Positions 35,527-46,912 of a stretch of 64,000 nucleotides of DNA are shown here, one piece after another. Position 1 is the first letter of the stretch, and the number at the start of each line of letters is the position of its first letter. Made by a program: the position numbers and the translations under genes. Under the pieces are notes generated by a model. The model was given only the letters and a program-made list of their open reading frames with translations. It had not been told where the DNA came from and ran no database searches. The DNA is from Luidia sarsii (lineage: Eukaryota; Echinodermata; Asteroidea; Paxillosida; Luidiidae): contig OX465111.1 in the NCBI GenBank assembly GCA_949987565.1, positions 4,182,590 to 4,246,589 on the forward strand, read 5' to 3'.

Positions 35527-37020
35527 CGTTTTGTATTCTCAGTCTTCCCCCAACGAGGTCCAGCGGAGAGAGACAGACCACCCGATCCTCTCTCCCAATT
35601 CACGGATTTCAAACAAACAACAACCAAAGATTACATAAATAAAATCCTTCAAAATCCTGAGGTTTGAAGACTGCAAAGAACACCAAGGAATCGACTCCAG
35701 ATGCAGCCGCTGTAGCGAACTTGCTTTGGAGAAATTACTTCATCCCTCAAAAAGTGTTGGGTCGGCGACAACTTCACAGGATTTCGTGGTCGGAGATCAA
35801 CACTCCAACAGCACCATCCCGGATAGGACTCCGTTCTGAATTGAACACCGATCAAATAAATTACCAGCAGGCCGCGGCTAAAGAATCTCTAGATTAGTTG
35901 CTGCACGTACAGAGTAGAATCCTGAAGGGAGGAGTGATGCTCGTCCAGGTGGCTCTTTGACTTATCCGGGGAGGAGGGGAGGTACCTCCTTCAGCCACGC
36001 TTGCCTGCCAACAACTGACCAGCTCCTTGTCAAGCTCAAATTATATAAGGGGGGGGGGGGCGCCCCCTAAGGGAGCAATCGGAATTAAATAGGTTACCGA
36101 CCACCACCGACTGTTCAGCGGTCGACCCCCGCGCCGAAGTGTCCCACTTCCGGTTATCCAAACAGTTCTGCCTGGCTGATTTCCTTTATTCGATTCGAAA
36201 GGGGGGAACTTAGCAAACCAAACGCCACGACTCCACGCCAAAAAGAGTGATGGGGTAAGCAATCCCCCTGTCGTTTTTAGCTCTCTTCGTAAAGGCCTCT
36301 GGTGTTACACAGGGTAGTCAGTGATTAGCAGAAAAAAGGCTTTAGCGGGGGAGAACTTCAAAGGGTGAACAATGATTGTCTCCTGTTCACTGAAAGCGTT
36401 CGTGGGGAGTCTAACCGCAAAGGAGTTCCGCTGAGCACGTACCACGCACTGCGACGTCACATCCCCCATACTGCTCTCACGCGTCTCTGCATGGAGGGGC
36501 TATGCGTTACAGGTGCACGTTGCGATTTTGCAGGAGTCGACTTTTTGACTCTTGGAGAGCGCCCTCACAGTTTGCCGAACATGGACCACTTACACCGAAC
36601 AGTGACTTATAATGTCACACCACACGGAAAGCAACATTGGCGCGGGTCCAAATAAATCAGAGAGGAAGGCCGCGATTATTGTGCCAGACGAGGCCAATTT
36701 GTTTCTATCTCTCAAAGTTATTCGTACTGTGAAATTTGTTCGTACACACATCCATGGTTTAGGGTATGGTCTTTTTTATCCATTGGCCTACTAGTTACTG
36801 AGCTGATTTTTCAACGATTTCCCCATCCTTTCATCCTATAGCCTGCAATAGAAGTACGCTGGGCTAAGTCACTTAACTATCCCCAGACCCCCAAAAACCA
36901 TTTGAAATATTGGGCGCCCATTCCTCCACAAAAGAAAAATAATACTAATATTATTTTGATGACGGAATCATTGCAATCAAACTTCTGATTTAGAGATGTC
37001 TTTCATGGGCTCGAGAGTAT
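35527..37020. other. region upstream of first exon A, presumed 5' UTR and promoter
   Basis: No reading frame is supported. The bases directly above 35526 should hold the 5' UTR and promoter of the exon A transcript. I see no convincing TATA box at a useful distance; a TTATATAA string near 36038 is about 500 bases from the start codon. A poly-G run occurs at 36049-36060. If exon B is used, the whole stretch is intronic. Confidence 0.4.
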
Positions 37021-37139
37021 GGCCGTGTCCGAAACGGGCCTCCAGAGCTACGGCTACGGCTATTGTCTTCACATATCCGTGTGTTTCCAATGGAGCGAAG
37101 ATCTAGCCGTAGCTCTAGACAACAGATTCAGACACGGCC
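37021..37139. mobile_element. 119-base MITE with GGCCGTGTC ends
   Basis: The left end GGCCGTGTCC and the complement of the right end, GGCCGTGTCTG, are inverted. The flanks are TAT on the left and TAA on the right, possibly a mutated 3-base TWA duplication. Inner arms AGCTACGGCT and AGCCGTAGCT also pair, so the whole element folds as a hairpin. Confidence 0.65.
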
Positions 37140-37679
37140 TAAGTGATAGCAACACGACTGGATTCGAAAAGAGAACGAAAGGGGGTACTGTCGCTGGGTG
37201 AGCCTATCGGTCACTGTCAACCTCTAATAATTTTTTTAACGAACTATATCGCCAGAAAGCGATTCCTACTGCTCAGAGGTAATAGATACCAGGCTCGTTA
37301 TGACCATGTTCTGACACCCCCTCTCGAAGAGATAAGATGCCGTAGTCTGTGGGTCAGCTCAGGTATCAAGGCTAATGGTTCTAGACTTGAAATTTTACTG
37401 GCTCCTCATCTGCATCTGATATATTCTTATCATAACAGGCCATTCAAGGCAGGTGGTTGTGTGCGGGGATATCTTGAGTGGAATTCGAAGCCTCGGTTCA
37501 CAATGTTTGCGGAAACACTGACTTATTCATGTCGAGAGTGTGTGGGGGTAGGAGACGAGATTGTGACTCAACGTTTCGAGCTGTGTGAGCTCTGCCCGTC
37601 GATTGGTGTTTGATGGAGTGTCACGTGCGTTTCGCCATCCGTGCATTGGAGGAATGCCTGTGTTGTTTTCATTCTTTGA

Positions 37680-37947
37680 TGGTTTATTCATTGGTCGGCT
37701 GGTTGGTTAGTTGGTTAGGTGGTTGGTTGGCTGGCTGTTTGGTTTGTTGGTTGGCTAGTTGGTTGTGGTTGGTTTGTTGGTTGATGATTGGTTGGTTGGT
37801 TAATTAGTTTGTTTGTGGGTAGGTTGGGTGGGTGGTTGGTGGGTTGGTTGGTTGATGGTTTGTTGATGGTCATGGTTGGTTGATTGATTTATTGGTCGGT
37901 CGGTCGGTTGGTCGGTTGGTTGGGTGGTTGGTCGGTTGGTTGGGTGG

Positions 37948-37979
<32 letters not shown>

Positions 37980-38036
37980 TCAGTCTGGTCGGTTGGTCGG
38001 TTGGTTGGGTGGTTGGATGGTTGGGTGGTTGGTCGG

Positions 38037-38068
<32 letters not shown>

Positions 38069-38224
38069 TCGGTCGGTCGGTTGGTCGGTTGGTTGGGTGG
38101 TTGGATGGTTGGGTGGTTGGTCGGTTGGTTGGGTGGTTGGATGGTTGGGTGGTTGGTCGGTTGGTTGGGTGGTTGGATGGTTGGGTGGTTGGTCGGGTGG
38201 TTGGATGGTTGGGTGGTTGGTCGG

Positions 38225-38256
<32 letters not shown>

Positions 38257-38393
38257 TCGGTCGGTCGGTTGGTCGGTTGGTTGGATGGTTGGGTGGTTGG
38301 TCGGTTGGTTGGGTGGTTGGTTGGGTGGTTGGTTGGTTGGTCGGTCGGTTGGTTGGGTTGTTGGTTGGGTGGGTGGTTGGTTTGTTCGTATGC
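37680..38393. repeat. GGTT/GGGTGG minisatellite beside first exon B
   Basis: More than 700 bases are composed of GGTTGGTTGGGTGGTTGGAT-like units with higher-order duplication, G-rich on the plus strand. It begins about 80 bases inside the intron that follows exon 1B. All frames are open and give long artefact frames of PTNQ or WLVG repeats on either strand. Confidence 0.95.
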
Positions 38394-38471
38394 AAATAAG
38401 CGTAAACATTACCCACGCCCCTTCTCTGCGTTCACCAACCCGGGCTACGCCCCTGTCGTGACTGAGCTTAC

Positions 38472-38766
38472 CTGGATCAAAGAAGGGCACCAGGCCGAAG
38501 TTGCGGATGGTCTGTCGCCTCGTCTTCACCATCGTCCGGGCGATCTCAGCCGCACCCGCCAGCACTTGCTCCCAGTCGTCGTACATGGAGTCCGAGATGT
38601 CCAGCACCACGGTCAGACTGGCCGAGGCCTGGGAGGCCGGGAGTACGTCACCGGGCCCCGCTCGCTGCGCTCTCGCCGTGGCCGCTCCGTCATCTCGACC
38701 CGCCGTGGTCGGTAGATGGTAGCAGGCAGCCAGCAAGACCAACAAGCACACGACACACTCGTGCAT
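38472..38766 (-). CDS. hemicentin-type alternative first exon B: signal peptide plus start of a second VWA domain
   Basis: The ATG at 38766 opens a clear signal peptide (CVVCLLVLLAACYHLPTTAG). A short spacer follows, then ASLTVVLDISDSMYDDWEQV and NFGLVPFFDP. This aligns with exon 1A residue for residue from the first VWA strand to the donor, but with a DxSDS metal motif in place of DxTGS and a spacer shorter by about 55 residues. The donor GTAAGC follows 38472 in phase 1, identical to exon 1A. No second GGGDCPE exon is present between here and exon 1A. It therefore most likely splices to the shared exon 2 at 9390, making an alternative first exon; it could instead be a stranded remnant of a tandem duplicate. 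The open frame that continues below 38472 is intron sequence made of the minisatellite. Confidence 0.85.
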
Positions 38767-40227
38767 AACGCTGTCGCTGCTATGCGTCTCTCAGACAGAT
38801 AATTAGCTTTATCTAATGATAAGGAGTCACTCAAGAAAAAAACAGCTGAATGCTGCAAGTTTTAATTCCGTCTTGATAGTCTAGTAGTCCCCCATCGTCT
38901 ACGAAGCATTGCACTTCGGAGTTGCCCGTTCCTGTTGTATCTGACCAAACGTGTATCGTAAGATCGTTTGACGAACTCCAAGGCGGTAGCGTCACTAAAC
39001 AATCATGGACGAGGAATGGGAAACTTCTCGAAATGGTCGGACGCTGGGGCGACGAAAACAAAAGTGCTCCCCTCAAGGCGCCTTAGCAGTAGTATGTGGG
39101 ACTGAGCTCCACTTTTCCCCTATACTGGCCATCATCGGTTGGCCCCGGATGCATTTTGTTCACGGTATATAGGACATTTCAATAAGACAAATAAATACGA
39201 CGGTAGAGGAGACATGGACGTCCGTTTGCTATGGCCGGCTCATTTCTAACTTCACGGGCGTCCGTTTCCTCATCCATAGAGTCGCCACGGCGTCTAAACT
39301 CGCCTTTTGGGGGGTTCTACGACGCAATATCAGTAACCACTGCAGAGGCATTGGTGTAGAGAGACTTTCTCGCCTTGCGCTGGAAAGCAACCGTCTGTGA
39401 TTTACGGCAATGGGTTTGTCTATCGTTACCGGTACTCTTTCTTTTGCGAGTCTTGCATCTGGGAGACTATTGTCAGCGACGGACCTTTGCAAGTTGAGTG
39501 TGGCGAGAAATGTTTCCTTTTTTAGATTTGTCTGTCTCAGCCTCTGTCGTGATTACATTTCGAGTTCCCAAGGTCGGGCCGAGGGGGATATTTTACGACG
39601 CTAACTCCGCCACGCAGGGAGGGATCAATTCGTCTTGGTTCTTTTTGACAAACAAAAGAAAAGCAAATCAAAAGTAGTTGTGGCAATTTCAATTGACAAT
39701 CGTGAAATCCTGCTTGTAACGGTCGACTTTTTCCCATTTTGTGGTTACGAGTTGAGTGCACTATTAATGTTTTCACTGAACTTCCCGTTTTCACCCTCTA
39801 ATAGAACACCACTGACTAGCATGGTCCCAAGCTGCTTTGAACAAAAAAAATATATTTCCTCTTTGTGGTGCGGTCTGGAAGACTAAACATAAATGAGGAA
39901 ATTCAGAATTCACGTTTTAGCTGCAGGAAGACAGACTACGCTAGAGAAATATTCGTCGATTTTTTTCTCCTCAATCTGTATCCTGGAAGTCTGCACAAGG
40001 ATGCTCTATTATCGAGGCTCGATTCAATTAACTCATTACGGTCAGTTATACGGAATAAAGGCGTATGGACAAGGGCTCGGTTTTATTTTCGGTTTTTATT
40101 TCTCTTAACCATTACAAAGCCACAGGTACTAGTTTCAGGTTAACTCTCAGTACTGAAAAGGGGTTTATTCAGCTCATCGACAAATCACAACCTGTGTTTT
40201 CAAGTTTTGTGTGACGGGTACGAACCT

Positions 40228-40301
40228 CAGTTCGAGCCTGAGCCTGAGCCTTGGCCTTGGCCTGAGCCCGAGCCTGAGCCTGAGCCTGGGCCTGGGCCTG
40301 G

Positions 40302-40336
<35 letters not shown>

Positions 40337-40465
40337 GGCCTGAGCCTGAGCCTGAGCCTGGGCCTGAGCCTGAGCCTGAGCATGACCTGGGCCTGAGCCT
40401 GAGCCTGGACCTGAGCCTGAGCCTGGACCTGAGCCTGAGCCTGGACCTGGGCCTGAGCCTGATCA

Positions 40466-40497
<32 letters not shown>

Positions 40498-40746
40498 GGC
40501 CTGAGCCTGAGCCTGGACCTGAGCCTGAGCCTGAGCCTGAGCCTGGGCCTGAGCCTGGGCCTGAGCCTGGGCCTGAGCCTGAGCCAAAGCCTGAGCCTGA
40601 GCATGAGCATGAGCCTGGGCCTGGGCCGGAGCCGGAGCCTGAGCCTGAGCCTGGGCCTGGGTCTGGGCCTGGGCCTGGGCCTGGGCATGAGCATGAGCAT
40701 GAGCCCGAGGCTGAGCGTAAGCCTGAGCCTGAGCCTGAGCCTGAGA
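40228..40746. repeat. hexanucleotide array (GAGCCT/GGGCCT)n
   Basis: About 85 hexamer units occur, mainly GAGCCT with GGGCCT, GGACCT and GAGCAT variants arranged in higher-order blocks. The period divides by 3, so several frames are fully open (AQAQ, EPEP and SLSL dipeptide runs). No start context or flanking coding sequence supports translation. It lies about 1.5 kb upstream of first exon B. Confidence 0.95.
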
Positions 40747-42186
40747 TTCGTTAAACCCTAGTCACACGAGGCGGAATGGAAATTCTTTACATAATCCGAG
40801 ATAGGCCTACATAAGTGCAGTCTTACCATTCTGACTCCATTCTACCAGCATTATAAATACCGAAACCCACACTGTTTCAACTCCATTCGGGTTGCATTCG
40901 GGAGCTACTGCACTATCGGGAATGTGCAGGAATCATTCAACAGGTCGAAGTGCATTCTAAGTATTTGGACGACATTCCTCATTGCGGATGGTTCTGAATA
41001 TATGTTTGACCATGGAGGAAGGGCCCATGTTTCAAACGACCTCAATTTCAATAAGGCTGAGCCAACATCAGGTCCAAATTTAGGTTATTACCATAAATAA
41101 TCTACAAATCATGAAAGACCATGCACTACGGTAGCCTATCACCTTCAGTGGGAGGGAAAGATGCTACGTGACTTTCGTGTCGGGCTGGCTGGTGATAAAT
41201 TTTGGAGCTCGACATTTTAAAGAGTTGTTGGTGAAATACAAGGGGCATGTTTTTTTTTGAATTCGTGCATCCTTGCGCCAGAGGTCGCTTCACACGGAAT
41301 CACGACCAAGCCGGTCTCTCCTATTGAGACCGATGGTGACCAATGGTCAATGATGACTTGGACTCGGAGTCGATTCCGACTCAAGTATTACTCACGACAA
41401 CAAATGACTAGAGCTCATTTTGTTTTACAAAAGGAAATCGTCACATCACTTGGGTTCTTCCAGGAGGACTTTTCCTAGACATCCCAGATGAACCATTCTT
41501 AAACGACCCCTTTTACAAGATCGTTTGAGAAGTGGAGAATTGAGAATGAGATTTTCGTGGTTGTTATTGTACAACCCCAGACACACCGAGGCGCGGAATG
41601 GTGGATCGAGGGGTCGATGCTGCCCGGTCACGCCGTTCTGCCCCGCGGTGACTGGCTTGGCATATTCGTGCTCCGGCCCCGCGGGATCCCGCCGGGCTAA
41701 ACCCGGGCGACGGTTAACGAGTTAATTGTCACCCCGAGCACTGCAAGGCGCCGTCCGATCTCGGCACGCACTACGACGAGTGAAGTGCCACCCCATGGTA
41801 TCTGCACAAGGGTGTCCTCTACGGTGCACGGATGTCAGCGGCAGCCCAACAAAAGCTGGCACAACTTCTTGCTACTCAAGTACGTGTCACCCCCCGCACC
41901 CACGAACCATTGTCCCCTGTATGTACAATCATGGAGGCCATGGTACAATCCACGTATTCGTTGGTCATTGCAGGTTAGGTAAACAAAAAACAGCCGAAGC
42001 AACTTAGTTTTGCTTATGACCGCCAAACCGCACAGAAGATGCTGGGGAAGGGAGTTGAAGTTGATCCGTCATTCCAATGTGCTTGCAACGCACTCGGCTT
42101 GCCAACCTCGTTCGCAGGGCTTTTCATAGATTCTCTCATAATTAATAGTGCGGAACACAATGTCCGGATGGCGTAATTATTTTGTA

Positions 42187-42454
42187 CACAGGTTTTTCGC
42201 TGTAATAATATGGTAAATTCGGCCTTGAAAAGAGCCTACATGAAGCGTGTGTTACGTTATCGGGAGGGGCAGAATGTCTTTTGTTGTTGTTGATAATGGA
42301 GGCAGTTTTCCACAAAAATGAGAGATGTCTTGTAAATTCAAATAAAATAAGAGATGTCTTATTCCGAGCGGCCTCCCTCATAGCTTACAGACAACGCAGT
42401 GGTAGTATCTTTTCAAGGCCGAATTTACCATGTTATGGCGAAAAACCTGTGGCT
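42187..42454. mobile_element. MITE with about 45-base terminal inverted repeats (ACAGGTTTTTCGC ends)
   Basis: The left arm 42187-42231 contains ATGGTAAATTCGGCCTTGAA and is matched by the complement of 42408-42454 with only a few differences near the middle. The interior of about 175 bases carries a partial direct duplication (AAATAAGAGATGTCTT-like) and no coding frame. Confidence 0.82.
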
Positions 42455-44469
42455 GCGGTGTAAAACAAAATCGCGTCCGGATGCAAGTGGTACTATGGCG
42501 GCCATTGGCGAACTGCCCAGTACGCACTGGACATTGATTACTACGCTCGATAAGTACATGATTATGCCAGGTCTACCCGAGTCAAATATCATGCATCCCT
42601 GGCAACGCTTACCCATAACTAGCCCGATGTTCGTCAGAGACAATCATTTGTGCTAACTGGTCTACATTGGAACTTATTAATCGAACCTACATACGGAGAT
42701 CAGTATTATAGTACTCGGTAACGAATGAGAAGTCCGGAGAAGCAACATGGCGAAAACTGCCCACGTCTCCGATCCTTTCTCAAAATACGTTAACTTAATT
42801 AATTCTCAAAAAAATAATGCGCAAATACAGACCATATGTTTGTGGATTTAATAAAATGTTTTCAATTTCCCAACGTTATTCTTTTTACGATAAAACGTGC
42901 GTTGCGTTGGGAAACAAAGAAGTGAGTAAGATCAAAGAGTCCGCAGAGCACAGTGTCGTTTTGGGAAACAATTGTAATGATGGTGTTTACTTTTAACGGA
43001 TGCATGGAATATTGACAACACCAAGACCAAACATTCGAAGAATGGTAAACAGGTAAACAGCAAAGGTAATAGTCCACCTTTAGTTTTCCAAACATTTTGT
43101 GCACGGCGTGAGGGGGTGGATGCATGGGATTAATGATGGTGGTGTTGACGGTGATGATGTAAATGCCAAGCTAAATAATGCAACCCCGATGGCAACCCAC
43201 CCCAGAGCCTGGTTTAAATCATTCAAATGTCGCCATTATACAAACAGTGGGGGCCAGAAATAAGCCTACCAGCTGAGCTTTCAATTAAAAAGTCCCCGAC
43301 ACGCACTGGGAACAACCCCCCCCCCCCTCGCCCCGTGCGAGCACAGGGTCGAAGTCCCCTCTCCTCACATAATCCCAATTCTCTCGGTCATTAGCAAGTA
43401 CATGTACATGTGAAAGAAAACTCCCCAAATTGAAGACATCCGGATGCTATTTTGACGAGCCCGTTGGTGGCTGTTGGGCTTTCCACTTACTTTCTCAAGT
43501 TCATCGTTTCTGAGTGGCAGCTGGTGAGAGGCAGTGGGTTGTGCGTCCCCTTCCTGTACTCGCCAGTGTTTTGTTTCTCTCTTCTCGGCGCACCACCGCG
43601 GATGGAGTGGACGGAAGGCATGCTCGAAGCTGCTGTGTCCGCTATACATCCGTTCTCCTGCTGTACCGGATTCCCTCCGCCCGCAGATCTTTTCCCCTCG
43701 ATTTCCCCCACCAGCTCTCCCCGCTTTTCGATGAAATCTTTTGGAAAGGAAAATACGTTACAAACAGCATTACATGGGTCGCGTGTTCATTTGGGTTTTT
43801 TGCGGGGGAAGGGGATGTCGCTGGTAGCCACGGTGACGTTATCACAGGTGACCGTATAATGGGAAGGAACACGGAGGGACATGTGCATAATCGTTTGAGC
43901 TCCCTTCCCCCCAAAAAAATAACCCCCCAAAACACCCAAAACCCCCATAATATGTCTGATGGGAGTTTTGGTATCAGCATGGGATAGAAGTTCATTAAGG
44001 AGGACATGGTATTGTTATTTCCATGTTTTGGTTGGGGGACGACATGCACTAAGGCTTAGTGTTAGTTCGGAGACGACTATGATGGGCCTGTTAGTCGTTT
44101 CCTCACTCGGTCTCTCCATCCATGCTTTGCCCGAAGAAGACAAAATCGCCGTTGAAACTTAGACTTCATTCATACCACCGCACGCAAGCATTGGGAGAGC
44201 GGGTCGTTAATATAACTGTGGCAGTAGACAGTATACTCTACATGGCATCAATGGCGAGTGATACGAACCCCAATTGGGTGTGGCCGTAAGGACAGGGGAT
44301 ATTTGCAGGTTTGGGTGAATAACTGGCCCTTCGAGCGATAGAACCGGAGAAAGACCCGTGCCAGAATGAGCGAAAACATGCTGATTTTCCGGCCAAGAAC
44401 TGATCCTGGTTACAGAACGGACTGAATGTAATTGGATGATAAACCTATAGCTGGGAAAAGTCTACCTAA

Positions 44470-44658
44470 GGTCTCTTGTCAAAAAGATCATCGGTTGAGT
44501 GCCGGTTGAATTCATCCGACCGATCAAATTTCCCCCGGTAGAAAAGCCGATTGTACTGGACTCTGGGGTGAACAATTCATGATGGCTATCCGGTGGAAAC
44601 GACATCGGACGGGTCAAATCATCTGATACCCAACCAATGATCTTTTTGACAAGAGGCC
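44470..44658. mobile_element. 189-base MITE with TAA duplication
   Basis: The ends GGTCTCTTGTCAAAAAGATC and the complement of the right side, GGCCTCTTGTCAAAAAGATC, are inverted repeats of about 30 bases. TAA flanks both sides (44467-44469 and 44659-44661), again the 3-base duplication expected for Harbinger-type elements. Its sequence is unlike the CCACTGGAC family. Confidence 0.8.
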
Positions 44659-46878
44659 TAATTGGGACAGGAACGGTATAATCATATTTAGGGAAAATAA
44701 ACCGTGGCTAATTTGGAGAGTTAATAGAGGAAAGTACCTTGCCTAACCGAGAAATTGGAAAAACCCGTAAGATCGCAAGAGAAACGCACCTCGCTGAGAA
44801 AATAATCTCAGCCATCACACGTACGGAAATTATCCGTACCAGAAAGTCAACACAAACGCGCCTGTGTCGGTGGAACTGCGACAGAAATGTATACCCGTGG
44901 GCGAAAACCGTCGCGTACCGATACCATTTTGGTAGATACAAACTCAGGGGGGAGATCATACATTAAACTATTTCAACGAATCACTGTGAATATTTCCTTG
45001 AATTGTTATACTTGACAATGTCAGCGACATATCGGTAGTCCTGGAGTTTGCTGAATTTGGAGGGGCTGGGAGAGGACGGTTTGGCTGAACATGAACCGGA
45101 TTCTGCCGGCCGTCGGTACGTCGCGGCTGGTACCGGTTAGATACATTCCGGAACACTCCCGACGCTCGTAATTTCGTACCACACGTCTCGACTGTCTGAA
45201 AAGTGGTTTGTCGCACGTGCTATCAAAATTGCGTTTGCGGTTTGGTGTTTTTTTTGGTCTGACCGAAACTGAACAGTCCCCCGGGACTCGACTTCATCTT
45301 TCGGGGGTCCCCCTCCCCCTTCCACCCCGTCTCTTCGGGGACTTGAAACGAATCGCGGCTTGCGGTGAGTCGTTAATTGGGAGCAAGGAGACCAAGGTCT
45401 CACTAGCGGCGGGGCCACAGTGGTCGCTCCTCGTCCAAGTTGGGCCGGCACACAACACAGACAACCTTCGGCCTGAGACTGCCGTTGTTTTTATTTACGT
45501 GCAACCCTTACTAGTAACTATACGATAACAGCGCGCGGTAGATTAGGAAAGACACCGCAGACGTCACGGGCTTGCAGCGGGCGCCTGGAGGCTAATGTCC
45601 CGGGTGGGAATTGACGTTTGTAGTCGGGGTCGAATGAGACGACCTTGACGCGGTCTGGGGGTGGGGGTGGGGGTCCATTTGACCTCAACCAAGGTTTCGA
45701 TTACTCCCAGCAGACTAACGTACAAAAATATAAACGATCTCCCAGGAACTTCGTCATTAACGAGAAGGTTCGTGGAAGCTACCTCCATGGTGGAAGGTAC
45801 GTGTATAGTGAAAATAAATGGGGGGGGGGGGGTTATTGAAATGACGTCTTGGATAAAACCACTTAGACGCTTAGTGTCTAGTACTACATGTAGTAGGCGT
45901 ATATCCTATGCTGTGTTCTTCATCAAGGCCCGTTTTCCCAGAGCTGATTTGAATCTTACTTAGAATCAGCTTGACACCTTTGTTTCATGCTAAGTAAAAG
46001 ATGGTGGAATAAATGTCAAAAGCAATTGATTTTGCATCATCGTATTTGCATCACGGGCAATGCCAGTTCATGTGGTTCTTATTGTGTGTGGTCAGTGTTC
46101 GGACTTAAGATACTTGACACTGAATCAACTTCGGTAATTAAATCGTAAATCGGATCCAGAATACCAAAGGAACACATGACAACATATCTGATTCTTTGAG
46201 TCATGCTCTGATATTCGCCCAGCTCTTGGCTATATAGGAATATCACTTGGTAATGCCATATCCTAATACTAATGGTTCTTGGCTAGGCTATATCGGATAT
46301 TCATACAGCCTGAAAATGGCGTCTAAAGCTATACACTTACCGAATGATGTTCTGTTTTGGACTTAACCGGCTTGGCTGTGAAAGTGGGGTCTCCTTGCAA
46401 GTTACCATTGCTGTAGCCGTTGACTGTAAGAATTCATGGAATTCATCTTGTACTCAAGCAAGTTGCTGGCCCAGACAATAGCTGTTGCCCGCAGCCCGGA
46501 ACCGCTCTCCAAACAGCCGACCACGCGATGGGTGCAAAACATTCCGGATCCAGATCGGTCGGTATTGATAGTATTGTGTATGACGTAAGATTGCAATTAC
46601 CTTTCGTCACACAGTGGGAAGCAGCTGCACTTTGTGCCTTGCATGGCAGGAAGCTCAGCTCTCTCCACACAGTGTGCGGTTTACGTGGGCATTACTTGTA
46701 TCCTTTGGCTATTTGTCAAATTTTCAAACATTGTGAAGATCGGAAAACATCGATGTCCACAGATTTCATACTCATTTACACAGTTTGTAGATGGTCATGA
46801 TACTGATAGAATCCTCATGTTGAAATCTTACGGTCTGAGATCCAGTATTTTTCGAGAAATCTTCACTCAAACATCGAC

Positions 46879-46912
46879 AAATAGTTTATTACTCGCGAGT
46901 AATAAACTATTT
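46879..46912. repeat. perfect 34-base palindrome without spacer
   Basis: AAATAGTTTATTACTCG is followed directly by its exact reverse complement. The centre is CTCGCGAG. No repeat family or gene is attached to it. Confidence 0.95.

Noticed and set aside
37870..38470. Continuation of the 298-codon minus frame below exon 1B as protein (PTNQ repeats)
   Set aside because: A consensus phase-1 donor at the hemicentin-conserved position ends the exon at 38472, and the rest is the tetranucleotide minisatellite.
40174..40761. Long AQAQ, EPEP and SLSL reading frames on both strands
   Set aside because: Direct product of a hexanucleotide array whose period is divisible by 3; no coding flanks.
43452..43987. 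Overlapping 135-157-codon frames on the plus strand
   Set aside because: Three frames and the opposite strand are open simultaneously in a GC-rich stretch; none resembles a known protein.
14000..44700. CRISPR-like or prokaryotic repeat systems
   Set aside because: Introns, SINE-like sequences and MITEs show eukaryotic DNA; the tandem arrays have no regular unique spacers.
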